Assembly (NCBI RefSeq): GCF_001625305.1
Contig: NW_017803909.1
Coordinates: 3,435,783 to 3,499,782 of the forward strand
Direction of reading: 5' to 3'
Source: Branchiostoma belcheri
Taxonomy: Eukaryota > Chordata > Leptocardii > Amphioxiformes > Branchiostomatidae
Length of the DNA: 64,000 bases
The notes under the pieces are model-generated. The model was given only the letters and a program-made list of their open reading frames with translations. It was not told the origin of the DNA and ran no database searches. The position numbers were made by a program, and so were the translations under genes. This document shows positions 36,613 to 47,512 of this stretch, piece by piece (the first letter of the stretch is position 1; each line of letters opens with the position of its first letter).

Positions 36613-37053
36613 GAAGCAGGTTGTGTTGGGTAAGACCAGACCCACATCTACTACTACAGGTGCACTTCAAGGAGCCGTGAGGCAAGAACGAAGAGATCTT
36701 CAACTGTTAGCAGTTCAACCATCCTTCAAACATCAGATTGACGATTATACAGTGTGAGGTAAGTGTTAAATTTCCAGAACATGACTTTTCTGGCGCGTCA
36801 CAGTATTACAACATGGGTCTAATGGCCTCTAATGGATACGTTATACCTGTTACCTTAATTTTCCACCGATTAAAAGTGAACTATAATAATAAGGATATTT
36901 ATAAGATAATAGGGATAATTATAAGATTAAGAGATGTTACACAATCTGTTAAGGGGCTGCTAGAATATTCCGTTCGATCTAACTGATATGAAATCTATAT
37001 TTGATGATCCTTAAGTTTAAGTTCATTTCAAACGCCCCGTCCTTACAGACATC

Positions 37054-39386
37054 ATGCCTGCCGCCGTCGTTCCTGCGTTCCGCTTCGAGACCCTGAAAGT
37101 TCCCAGCAAGACGAAAATCCGCGATTTCGTCAAGAACAACAAGCTGGAGTTCGCCAAGGGGAAGGGCTTCTACCAGCTGACCAAACCCGAGACCATCCAG
37201 CGCTACAAGGAAGTGGTGGCGCGTCGCAAGACGGACGGAGCCTTCGTCAGCGGAGACGCCGTCAGGAAAGTCCTCGGCATTCCCGAGGACGACACCAACT
37301 TCTCCCTCAACAAGAAGAACATCCCGGACTTCGACGTCTTCATCCAGAGCACGTCTTACAACCGCGTCCTGGTGCCCGACACGGAGTTCCTGTACGAGGT
37401 GACGACCGCGGCGGGAAAGAGGAAGGCCGAGGCAGCCGACGTCATGATTTCGTGTAAGAAAACCAAGAAGGACGAGACCGTCCCTTCTCCGTGTGTCCCT
37501 CCACACTTCCCGCCAGGTGGCCCCATGGAGATCGTCTTCTCCTTCGACACCACGGGGTCGATGGGCGGCTGTATCGCCGAGGTCCGCAGAGAGGTACGTA
37601 CATGTATTTGTGAATTTTTTTCCAAACGTATTGCCAGATTTTGTCAACACAAACAACATCGTTTGTTTACAAGATTCAAGAAGAATATCTTAAATTTTCT
37701 CTGTTTCGCTGTTTGAATCGTTCTAACGTTAACGTTGTAACCACCTGTCCCCGCAGGTCCAGGACATCATCCGCCGTCTGCACGCCGACATCCCCGGCAT
37801 CCGCATCGCCATCTTCGCGCACGGGGACTACCAGGACGCCGGCAGCACCTACGTCACCAAGTGGGTGGACTTCACCACGGACGCCGACAAGCTGTGCGAG
37901 TTTGTGCGCACCGTGGAGAACACGTGCGGGTACGACGGCGACGAATGCTACGAGCTTGTCCTGCGACAGGTAAGACCAGACTCTTGCTCAGGTTCTGATT
38001 TTCTTGTCTTCGTAAACAGTGAAAGGACGGGTTGAATTTGATCTACTGGCCTATATTTGTAACCTGTGCCCTCGAAAAATGTCAGCAAAACTAGTGATAG
38101 CGGAGTTATGGAAATTTAAAATTTATGCTAGATAATGGCAACAAACGCCCGCGCGGTGACTTGGAATGAACTCTGTGTAGATCGAGTAAAAAAATCCTCC
38201 ATCTTCGCACAGGTCCGGACGGAGTTGTCCTGGACGCCGGGCACGCAGCGTTCCCTGGTGCTGATCGGTGACGCCGACCCGCACGAGCCCAGCTACGGTC
38301 TCAACACCGACAACATCGACTGGAGAGAGGAGACAGACAGGCTCTACAACGAGACCGGCGTGCACATCTATGCTGTACAGGCTGGCGGGTGAGTACTGTA
38401 ACACGTGTGATGCATGAACTAGTTCTCTGCTTACTTTAACGTTCCACCATCGTCAATACTTGACCAAATCTAACCCCAGATGTCCTCTTTATTGTTAACA
38501 GTTCGTCCCGTGACATGGCCTTCTACAAGGACCTGGCCAACCGGACTCAGGGCTGCCACCTGAAGCTGGAGAACTTCTCCTGCATCATAGACTTCCTGAT
38601 GGCCATCTGTTACCGCGAGCGTGGACCCGACCAACTCATGGTGGGTACACCAAGCGAGATATTCCTCTTTGATTCACTTGAGATTTATGCTGGAAATGGC
38701 ATCGACAATCAATGTGTAAAGCTTAAAGATTACCTTGGTTAAGCTGTTACTGCTTTGAGTACAGATCTCCGATAGTCTTCAGTGGAAAAAGGACAATATC
38801 AATGAGAAATTGTACTGCTAGAGACCACATTCGTAAACCGTCCTGTAAAACTCATCATGCACATGTCCCGTCTTTACACCAGGCCTATGAGAATGAGGTG
38901 CGTGCCCGGTACACGGCCCCCGGTGGGCCGGCCATGAACAGGGAACTACACGGACTGTTCGACACACTGGCCGGCAGGGGAGGAGATGAGGCTGAGACAG
39001 ATTCTCCACCCAGGTGAGATTTTTACAAGTCTTTCCAGAGAAGCTGGATCCAAGCTACATTTGTGAGATTGTCGAGAAGAATTGGCACAAACTGAGACTG
39101 CTGTTCTAGGTTGCAATCTTTTTTCAGAGTCTTGTCTCAGTTGTCTGACTAGACATTATTTCTTGTCCCTCACAGGTTGGTCCGGGCCTCCACACCGCTC
39201 CTGACCCCGCCCACCACCCCACCGCGTGCCAGCGGACACACCCCGTCCCCACCGCGCACCCCGACACGCAGGACCAGGCTCAGCCGCCATGGCCGCAGGC
39301 GCTTCGGCAGGCGGTCACCCAGGATCGCTGCCCGGCTACTGCGCAGGTCACGCCGGCTTGTAGCCAGACAGCTGTTCTTCACTTAG
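37054..39386 (+). CDS. VWA-domain protein with one FYQ/STSYNR domain and Arg-rich tail
   Basis: Six coding exons: 37054-37593, 37757-37969, 38213-38388, 38502-38640, 38883-39013 and 39176-39386 (TAG). They join in frame to 469 residues. Residues 1-120 carry GFYQLTKPE, the DGAFVSGDAVRKVLG segment and the STSYNRVLVPDTEFLYEV block. A Lys-rich linker (GKRKAEA, SCKKTKKDE) looks like a nuclear signal. The VWA domain starts near 158 with FDTTGSM (Asp about 165) and continues through HGDYQD and IGDADPH to a Gln-Leu-Met border. It shares exon structure with the divergent neighbour, including a 213-base exon of equal length; one intron is shifted by a few bases. It lacks the second FYQ/STSYNR copy and instead ends in a Pro/Thr then Arg-rich tail (RRTRLSRHGRRRFGRRS), suggesting nucleic-acid or acidic-partner binding. 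Molecular role unknown; paralogy with the neighbour is secure. Confidence 0.87.
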
Positions 39387-40725
39387 TAAACATTAGATGG
39401 TTATGACTAACACTTCGCAGTGTTGCAGTGTTAGAACAAGTGTTGTATCATAATACCTGCTCTTGAATTCTACCTGTATCTGTATTCTGTATTACATGTA
39501 CCTACTGCTCATCTTTGTTCATGTACAATGTACTATGCTAACTTCTACACTATATATAGGTGTATTCGCTTTTACATATTCTATGTATATATTTATATTG
39601 CAGCAGTGGCTGATGTGATAACTGCAGTAAATATTTTGTCTGTCATTAAGTTTAAAGAGATTATAAGAATTTTTGAAAAGGTGTAAATATCAATGTACTA
39701 CACAATGTTGTGTAAAATGTAGTATTGTACAACTGCAGAAATCAACTATCATTGTTAGGGGATTTGTAATTGTAACAGGGAACTCCTTAACTTTTGTGTG
39801 GTTATCTTTAAGAAGAAAGGGTAAAATATTTGTATGAAAAAGAGTGAACTTAGTCACATCTGAAATGATGAGGTGAAAGTTGATCAGGTGAAAGTTGCAA
39901 TAAAGTCTGTAAACCCTACCCCACTTTCATGTTCCTGATTTAAGTGTAAAGCAGTTAGCTAGGTAAAATTATTCCTCAGAATAGTAACTTTGAAACAACT
40001 AGCTATTCATCCTGAATGTTCAAGTACCCCAGTCTTTAACATTATTATTTCAACCTCATAACTATTCAACATACTAGCATCTTCAGTTCAGGGGTTGGGT
40101 GGGGACAATGTAACCCAATATACGCCTAACATTTCACCATTCAAAACTTTATAATCAAATACATGTACAAGGACCACTTTTCAGCCATTCTGTGCCCCCC
40201 AACTGAGATTGTGGGGGTTGGGTTAAAGGCATCCAATGCAATTTCAGGAAAACTGGAAATATTTTGAATAAGGCAATCTTTGTGATAGTGACACATACTG
40301 CTTCACAATCAGCATTTCATTTAAAACTGCAGAAACAAGCCCCAAGATGAGTCCTTTATTCTCTGGGTGGTACCCTAAAAATCAGCCCAGGGCCCTTTCA
40401 GTATCCATTTTCCGTCAGAATTTTTGCTCCACGAGGGTCAATATACATTGTAATAGCGTGCTTTCAACTCAGTATGTAGATAAGTGACTAGAACATTGAC
40501 TTTGAAAAACCAGGTTTCCAAGCCCTATAAACTGCATTGGATGCCTTTTAATAGCCATGTACAGCTACCATAGCATACAGTCACCACTCCTGCACAATAT
40601 ATCAACAAACAAACAAACAAACAAACAAGGATGGACACACCAGACCAGTACTGAGGAAACCTTGGCAGTTTTATTTCTGACCAGAGGTTACTTGTATGAC
40701 ATGACTCTCCTGTGTTCCTCCCACA
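39387..40725. other. Convergent 3' region of VWA gene and RPS19
   Basis: Contains AATAAA near 39898 for the plus-strand VWA gene, an AACA simple repeat at about 40602-40628 and an AATAAA on the minus strand at about 40669-40675, some 50 bases after the RPS19 stop. No other gene is seen. Confidence 0.65.
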
Positions 40726-43208
40726 TTACTGGGCCTTCCTCATAGCGGTTGCCACCTGGCCAGCGATCCGGTCGAGATCCCTCTGGCCCTGGGACGTTAA
40801 CCTGCGGCCACTGGGGGAGGAAAAACAAAACAGTCAGAAATCTGATATACATACCAGGTATTGTCATTGAAGTAACATATGCCAAGTTAACAGCTGACTA
40901 AAAGACGTCAAAGGAACTCAAAAGGTTGTAAAATGAAACTGACACATCGTTTACTAAGGGAAGACCTCCTAATGTTAAGAGACATCTGCAAATTTTGCCA
41001 CCATACCGCATACAACTGTTAATACAGAGATCAGTCCCTTACACCGTGTATCTGTATAGAGGTTTTCATGGACGTCATAATAATTATACAAATCTCTGCG
41101 AACAGGTGTTGGCGTGTAAACTGACTAAGTAGTAGTACATTGTATGTTGGCATGTTTAACATGTGAAAAGCCTGTAGAGCCAGTATAACTGCACTTCCTT
41201 GCAGCAGCTTCTGGTTACATAACACTGTGCCACACATAATATCTTTTGCACATCTAACTGCAATCGCTGTGAGGAAAAGCTGTCTAGTGAGGATACCCCT
41301 ACTGCACTTGCTGGCAATAACTTCCACTCCACAATAGTTCTAGGGAACAACCAAGCAGCCATGTTGTGAGGATACCCCTACTGTATTTGGTGGCAAAAAG
41401 TTCCTCTTTACAATAGATCTAGCAAAAATTTTTAAAAACTAGCAGCCAAGTTGTGCCTGTAGTCTCCACCTACCCTGCAGCGTCCTTCTCCACCATCTTG
41501 ATCCCCTCCAGCGCCTGTAGGACCGTCCTGGACACGCCCCGGGAACAGACACGGAACTTGGCGGGCTTGGTACCTCTGCGCTTGCGGCCGCCGTAGATTT
41601 TACACATGGCCCCGACGCCTACTCCACCACGCATGTACAAGTGTCTGGCTGTGGACGCTGGGGAGGGGGGCACAGGGAATGATTGGCCTCAACTTTTCAT
41701 GATACAGTTTGCCTACCATTGACAGTGTTAGAATTACCCATCTGCAGTCTACATTTTGCCGAGAAATTTTCAATGTTGCAGAAGAAAAATTAAGCAACCT
41801 AAAATTCTGCAGACTGAAAAAATCATTCAGCTTAGGGGTTCAATGGTGTCTGTATTGTTTAGGAGCTTTTGTGCTTACTACTGACTTTCTATAGTGGTAT
41901 ATACTAGTTATGCATGTATTTTTCAAAACATGCAATTTTGTATGGGTTTTGAGTCAGGGCATAAAAGTGTATATTTGCAGAATGTATTTCCAAATTGCAG
42001 AATGATATTGTGAGATTCTGCCATATTGCAAAACATTGAAAAAAGTATTTCTACCACTGATTGATGATATAGAAGTATTATTCTTTAGGCAGTGGAAACA
42101 TTTCACCCATGGTAAAAATGCTTCTGGCTCTCTTAACACAGCACAACAATTCAAACTGGCAAATACATGACATGTCCTGACCTGCTCTGAGGTAAAACCA
42201 GTCAGGGTCGTAGGGTGCCAGTTCCTTGTGGGGAGCTGTCTTCACCAGGTCCACCCATTCAGGCAGCCTCAGCTTACCTGACCTACAGGACAACAGTGGG
42301 ACATTTCTGGTCAGGCACAAATTTCATCCAAGCTGTAGTATTTTAACTTCTGTCTCTCTGCACTAGAAAACTATTGCTCTCATCTGCTAGAAACTTATCT
42401 AAATGTTATATTAACTTAATAAGTTATGTAGCTGTGAATGTTGAAGTAACACCGGTAATGACTGCAAGGTATGGTTGTCAAATGAAACATGAAAAAACCA
42501 TATGCACTAACTTTGAACGTTCCGTTGTTAGAATACAACATTGTACAGATTTACTAATTTTGAGGGCCAGTACAATTATGTTGTAACTGTTTAGGGACAG
42601 CAAATCACATTCTATACAATTATGCATACATCTATGATAATCCATTAAGTTTTGTGGCCTAACTAAAACATCAAGTCAAGATGGTATGCAGGTATGCAGG
42701 TTAAGTCTGTAGCACATAATTTTATACATTGTGAAACAAAATCATTGTACACTAATCTCATCAAGTATCAAGTACAAAAATCACACGGGATGAGGAAGGG
42801 TTTCTTCTCTTCAACTTCAAGAGTCACAAGGGTGTGGAACTCTCTTTCCCAGGAAGCAGTGTCTAGCAAATCAGTAAATGAGTTCAAGAACCATATTGCA
42901 CACGAGTGGAAGAATCACCAGGATATGTACAACTACACCTTTACGTACTGAACACATGAGAAGAATTGCTACCGCCGAAACTACCCGAAGTGCGGTCTCA
43001 TTACCCACATAGGGTACCTATTGACCGGCTACAGGTGAGAAATACAGGTGAGAAATGTCTAATTGGTTCAGAAGGTAGAAAGTACTCATGTACGGTACAG
43101 TACGGTCTACACACAATTTTTTTCAGTAACTTACTTCTTGAGGAAGGCCGCAAAGGCCTTGACGAACTCTTGCTGGTTCACGTCTTTTACTGTCACACCA
43201 CCAGGCAT
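40726..43208 (-). CDS. RPS19: Ribosomal protein S19 (eS19), copy 1
   Basis: Four coding exons on the minus strand: 43208-43135, 42282-42182, 41657-41474 and 40810-40726. They give 147 residues, against 145 in human. The start [19 protein letters not shown], then [50 protein letters not shown] and [17 protein letters not shown] follow eS19 throughout. eS19 is a small-subunit protein needed for 18S rRNA maturation. A splice acceptor directly precedes the ATG, so the 5' UTR is on a separate exon ending at a donor near 43746, with a pyrimidine-rich (TOP-like) start. Introns contain a LINE remnant and a tandem duplication that are useful for comparing the two copies. Confidence 0.97.
41288..41452. 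repeat. ~80-bp tandem duplication in RPS19 intron
   Basis: GTGAGGATACCCCTACTG..., GGCAA, TTCC, ACAATAG and CAGCCA recur in the same order from 41288 and again from 41367 with moderate divergence. It is non-coding. Confidence 0.7.
42710..42951 (+). mobile_element. LINE reverse-transcriptase C-terminal remnant
   Basis: A plus-strand frame contains [20 protein letters not shown] and [13 protein letters not shown], the last segment of a non-LTR polymerase. It lies antisense in the first coding intron of RPS19 copy 1. The corresponding intron of the second copy lacks it. Confidence 0.8.
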
Positions 43209-43745
43209 CTGTGAGGAAGCATAAATATACCTTAAGTTTTGTATGACAGCAATCACCTAGTCAAGCTACAAAATATCTTAACACAAAAGGGACAGTAAAT
43301 GGCTTGGTAAAGGGTGGCAAAAAATTTCATTTTATCCTAGATGGGGGGGGGGGCAAAATTTGTGTATGATGAAACAGGTTTTTCTGGAAGACATTTCGTA
43401 CTTGGTTCAACTCTTGAAGACAAAAAATAGTTAACTTAGGTAGCAGAAACAATTGGGTAGAGGAAATAAGATAGTGGAGTACAGACGTTTCATGCTATGA
43501 GCAGCTGTGTCTAAAACGATCGGCATCCGCCATTTTTTACTATGACCATGTGCATGCAAGTCGCCAGAAAGAAAGCGAGATCAGGCCCTTTTTTCCAACA
43601 CATTAGTCGCTATGGAGACACCTTATATCATCTCGTTGTAATCTTGGATACTTTTTTGTTCATTTGGATCGAATTTTTAATGCATGGTATACATTGGAAC
43701 AGAAATATTGGCCATCAAACGCGTAAAGTGAAATCTCAGACCTAC

Positions 43746-43818
43746 CTTGAAAATGGTGGCAAGGGAAAGAGGCCGAGAAAGGGAAAATATCCCGGATGCC
43801 ACGTGAACCTTCGCGAGA
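43746..43818 (-). promoter_or_regulatory. RPS19 first exon and core promoter
   Basis: On the minus strand a pyrimidine-rich stretch (CCTCTTTCCCTTGCC) precedes the donor CAAG|GTAGGT at 43746, fitting a 5'-TOP leader. Just upstream are CACGTG (43800-43805) and TCGCGAGA (43811-43818). All are preserved in the second copy near 57660-57761. TCTCGCGA-type and E-box motifs are common in constitutive, often bidirectional, promoters. Confidence 0.6.
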
Positions 43819-44643
43819 TTTGACTCAATGACTAACATTTCTGCAGTTTTTACAAGAGTCGCTAGCTGTCATTGCTGCGCGGTCCTTTAAATGTTACATT
43901 CATTCCTCAAACCATGGATTGCTTCTAGACTTACAAACCATGTATTGCACCAATAATGCATCAATGCAATTCTCTGAAGTGAAGAATGTGTCAGTTGTGT
44001 AATATATAGTAATCTTGATTTGCAAAACTAAACATGCGTGGTCCAGAAAACTACAGAACTAGAAATCTGCAGTACTAAACTGCTCCGTTCGTGTCGCTTA
44101 TTCAGACTGTGACCCGAACACATGTGTTCCAGCATGAGGGGCGTACTCGTATCCCTCTAGTACAAAATACCTGGTTTAGAAGAGCTGAATCTGGTCGTCA
44201 TTCGCTGTAAAGCAGTTGAAATAGAACCAAGACCATCACTAAGTGATACAGACAGGTAAACATTGTCCCTTTGAACGATAAAATTGGTTTGAAATTCATT
44301 GTGGGTGTGGGAGGGGGGCAGGAAAATTCTCTTGAAACGCTCTTCTTGCCTCAATTATGTTTTGGCCAATGAAAGTTTTGATAACATGTATACAGCATAA
44401 TTATTTGTACGATGCTTAGTAGCTTCCAGAAATTGAGCTCATATATTCAGTATTCTTCAAATTATTACATAGTTATAACGTTACAACTTTCCCCCCAATT
44501 ATCACCAACTGGCTGCATAAATTTAATAATTAGGAAAATGCTATTCCATAGATTGAATAACATTAAGGAAGTTAACGTTACTTCATGTAACAACAGTAAC
44601 TGTTTGGGCAACACTGATGATCTTGTATAATTACAGAAGTGAG
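43819..44643. other. Divergent spacer RPS19/PNKP
   Basis: This spacer of about 0.8 kb should hold the PNKP 5' end. A splice acceptor (TTACAG) lies 7 bases before the PNKP ATG, implying an upstream non-coding exon that I cannot place. The sequence is alignable with 57762-58544 in the second copy. Confidence 0.5.
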
Positions 44644-47512
44644 ATGGACCAGTGTGTGCTTGTGTCAGCTGACAACAGCCACGCCCCCATCCCCCTGTCA
44701 CATGACCAGCCTGTGGTCCTGGGGCGGGGTCCACTAACCAGAATAGCTGACAAGAAATGCTCCAGACAGCAAGGTACATCTACATCCTCCATAGTATTAC
44801 ACTCCATAGTATTTTTATGTCCTACTGTAACCTGTGTTTATTTAGGATTCTTAATACTCAGCATGTGTCCACTGTGAAACAACTAGACTTAATACCTTAG
44901 GCCTAGGAAAAAAAATGTTGTTTCCTGTTTCCCGACTGACCCTAGAAAAACCTGCCGACCCTAGACTTTTTTGGGGTTGGACCCCTGCATGATCTGAAAC
45001 CTGAGTGATAAAACATTCTACAATTGGTTTTCTGACATTGACATTGAAAATAAAAGTGTCCTCATGCAAGTTTTACTTTGTTAAACTGTATTGTATAAGT
45101 TAGACCCCTATATAGATATCACTGAAGTCTAAAAAAGAAAAAAAAAAAGATAATCCCTACCTACCGACCCTAATTTTTGCAGGACTGAAACAGGAAACAA
45201 CCTTTTTTTTCTAGGCCTTCATAGACCTTAGTTCCTCCTGTGCCTGCATGATGGCACATTGGGTGGCAAGTTTCCACTTCCTTTTGTCAGCAACTACTGT
45301 TTGAGAGTATGATTCTATACAGCTAACCTTGTTCTTATCTTGTTATTTCCAGTTGAACTGACTGTGGACATTGAGAAGAAAAGTGTGACACTGAAACAGG
45401 TTTGTTTCCCATTCAGCAGTTATATTGTTGTGTATACTCCATAAACTAAACCTCTCTCGTAAGATTCACCCTTAAATAATATGATTTAGAAAAAAAAGTG
45501 GTGAACTTTGGGCCCCCTCTATCATATAGTTATATACTGTAATGTAGGGTATCATCTCTTCTAATAAAGTTCTATGATGTAGGACTAACAGGTGTATTAT
45601 CTACTAGTAATTATGTTGTACTCCAAGAACTAAATAGACTTTCAGGAGTTGCATAGAGATCTTAAACAGACATAATTTGCTCTGTAAAAGAAATACATGT
45701 ACATGTACAATGAAGTCTTTCATACGTTAAGTAAATCAATGTGGAATTATGACATTTTTTGCTTTGTATGTTTGTTTATTTGTTACACAGTTGGGTGCCA
45801 ATCCCTGCAGTGTTGGAGGAAAAGAGCTCAACTCAAATGAAACCACCACCCTGCACCATGGGCAAGACTTCTGTATGCTGTTTGACAAGTTCCCTCAGCG
45901 TGTAGAATTTTCTTCATACACAGACACCAAGAAGCCCCAAAATAAGCCAAAAGAGGCTAAGACTAAAAAACAAGACACTGATAGTTCTTCATCAAGTAAA
46001 AATATCCTGCACTTTTTCCAGAAGAAACAAGGGGTCAAAAGACCACCCAGTCCCGAGGCAAACCCTTTACCTGTAAAGAAACTAAAGCCTGGGAAGAAGT
46101 TGGCGGCCATGTCAGACAGTGAGGGGTCAGAGAATGATGATGACATTGTGCAGGGCAGGGGGGTTAACCCGGGGAAGTCACCAGCAAAGGAGAAGCTGAA
46201 AGACATGTCAGACAGTGAAGAGTCGGACTCAGAACACAGGAAAGACATCCAGGAGAGACTGAAACGTTTGGGACAGATGTATGAGGCACAGTCTCCAGAA
46301 AAAGGAGCAGCAAAACCAGAGAACACAGGAGGGAAAGTTAGACCTGGGGGATCAGCCATGTCAGGTACACCAACCACTGATGCATGCTGGGAAGAATTTG
46401 GTGAACTGCTAGTCTATACCAGCAAGGGTGTACAGGGTTGTAGTAAGGTCGCCAGTTTTGACATTGATGGAACGATTATCGTGACCAAATCTGGGAAAGT
46501 GTTTGCACAAGACACTTTTGACTGGAAAATTGCCTTCTCAGAAGTTCCTGGGAAGCTGAAGAAGTTGATTTCTGAAGGATACAAGGTCGTCTTCTTCACC
46601 AATCAGATGGGAATCCAAAGGGGGAAGATCAATGAGAAGGACTACAGAAGGAAGGTGGAAGACATAGTGGCCAAGCTTGGCATTGCAGTTCAAGTTTATG
46701 TTGCTAGGGGGAGTGGGAAGTACAGGAAGCCTGTAACAGGCATGTGGGACCATCTAGTGGAGAGGGGAAATGATGGTGTACCTGTGGACAAGGATGCCAG
46801 CTTCTACATCGGGGATGCAGCAGGAAGACTGGTGAACTGGGCCCCGGGGAGGAAGAAGGACTTTGCCTGCAGCGACCGTCTGTTTGCGATAAACATCGGA
46901 CTCACCTTCCACACTCCCGAGGAATATTTCCTCGGCTACAGGAAGGCCACGTTCAAGCTACCCGACTTTGACCCAAGAAAGCTGGATGCGGATGGTCCTC
47001 TGTACGCTCAACCCACTCTTTTGTCCTCGGCACCCGAGGTTATAGTGATGGTGGGATGTCCCGCTTCGGGAAAGACGTTCTTCGTCAAACAGAACCTGGT
47101 GTCCCAGGGGTACGTCCACGTGAACAGAGACGTGCTGGGTACGTGGCAGAAGTGCGTGGCGGCGTGCAGCCAGGCGCTGGCCGGCGGGAAGGGCGTGGTG
47201 GTGGACAACACCAACCCTGACGTGGAGTCCAGGAAGCGGTACGTGGACTGTGCGCGCCAGGCGAAGGCGCCGTGCCGCTGTTTCGTGATGGACAGCTCGC
47301 TGGACTTGTGTCGCCATAACAACCGGTTCCGCGACATGACCTACACGGGTGCGGGGCACGTGAAGGTGGCGGATCCCGTCATATTCTCATTTCGGAAGAA
47401 ATACGTGGAACCTCAGATATCCGAGGGGTTTGACGAGATCATAAAGGTGAACTTTGTGCCAAAGTTTGAAGACAAGAAGCTTGAGGCCATGTACAGGCAA
47501 TTTTCAGGTTAG
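44644..47512 (+). CDS. PNKP: Bifunctional polynucleotide phosphatase/kinase, copy 1
   Basis: Three coding exons: 44644-44773, 45353-45399 and 45791-47512. They give 632 residues in frame. Order: FHA domain ([24 protein letters not shown]), a long charged linker, a HAD phosphatase domain with the catalytic FDIDGT (Asp about 283) and a kinase domain with P-loop GCPASGKT (about 481-488). The protein repairs DNA strand-break ends by removing 3' phosphates and adding 5' phosphates; in vertebrates the FHA domain binds CK2-phosphorylated XRCC1/XRCC4. It is longer than human PNKP (521), mainly in the linker, which carries basic stretches, two SDSE acidic clusters and SKNILHFF. Nearly the whole protein after the FHA start lies in one 1.7-kb exon. 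It differs from copy 2 at about 21 residues. Confidence 0.96.
44898..45219. mobile_element. MITE in PNKP intron 1, copy 1 only
   Basis: The left end (GGCCTAGGAAAAAAAATGTT then GTTTCCTGTTTC) is an inverted copy of the right end (GAAACAGGAAAC then AACCTTTTTTTTCTAGGCC) over about 31 bases. The element is about 320 bases long and non-coding. The corresponding intron of copy 2 (58675-59085) has no trace of it. Confidence 0.8.

Larger units (their letters stand above)
34995..37053. other. Spacer and non-coding 5' exons between divergent VWA genes
   Basis: Contains an inverted-repeat element (35278-35402), a near-perfect hairpin (35645-35687), a 27-base direct duplication (35718-35771), a predicted 5' splice donor of the minus gene (36248/36247) and the promoter motifs listed separately. 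No coding exon is seen. Confidence 0.6.

Noticed and set aside
45895-46377. 160-residue minus-strand frames over PNKP in both copies
   Set aside because: They are antisense shadows of a strongly conserved exon with low-complexity composition.
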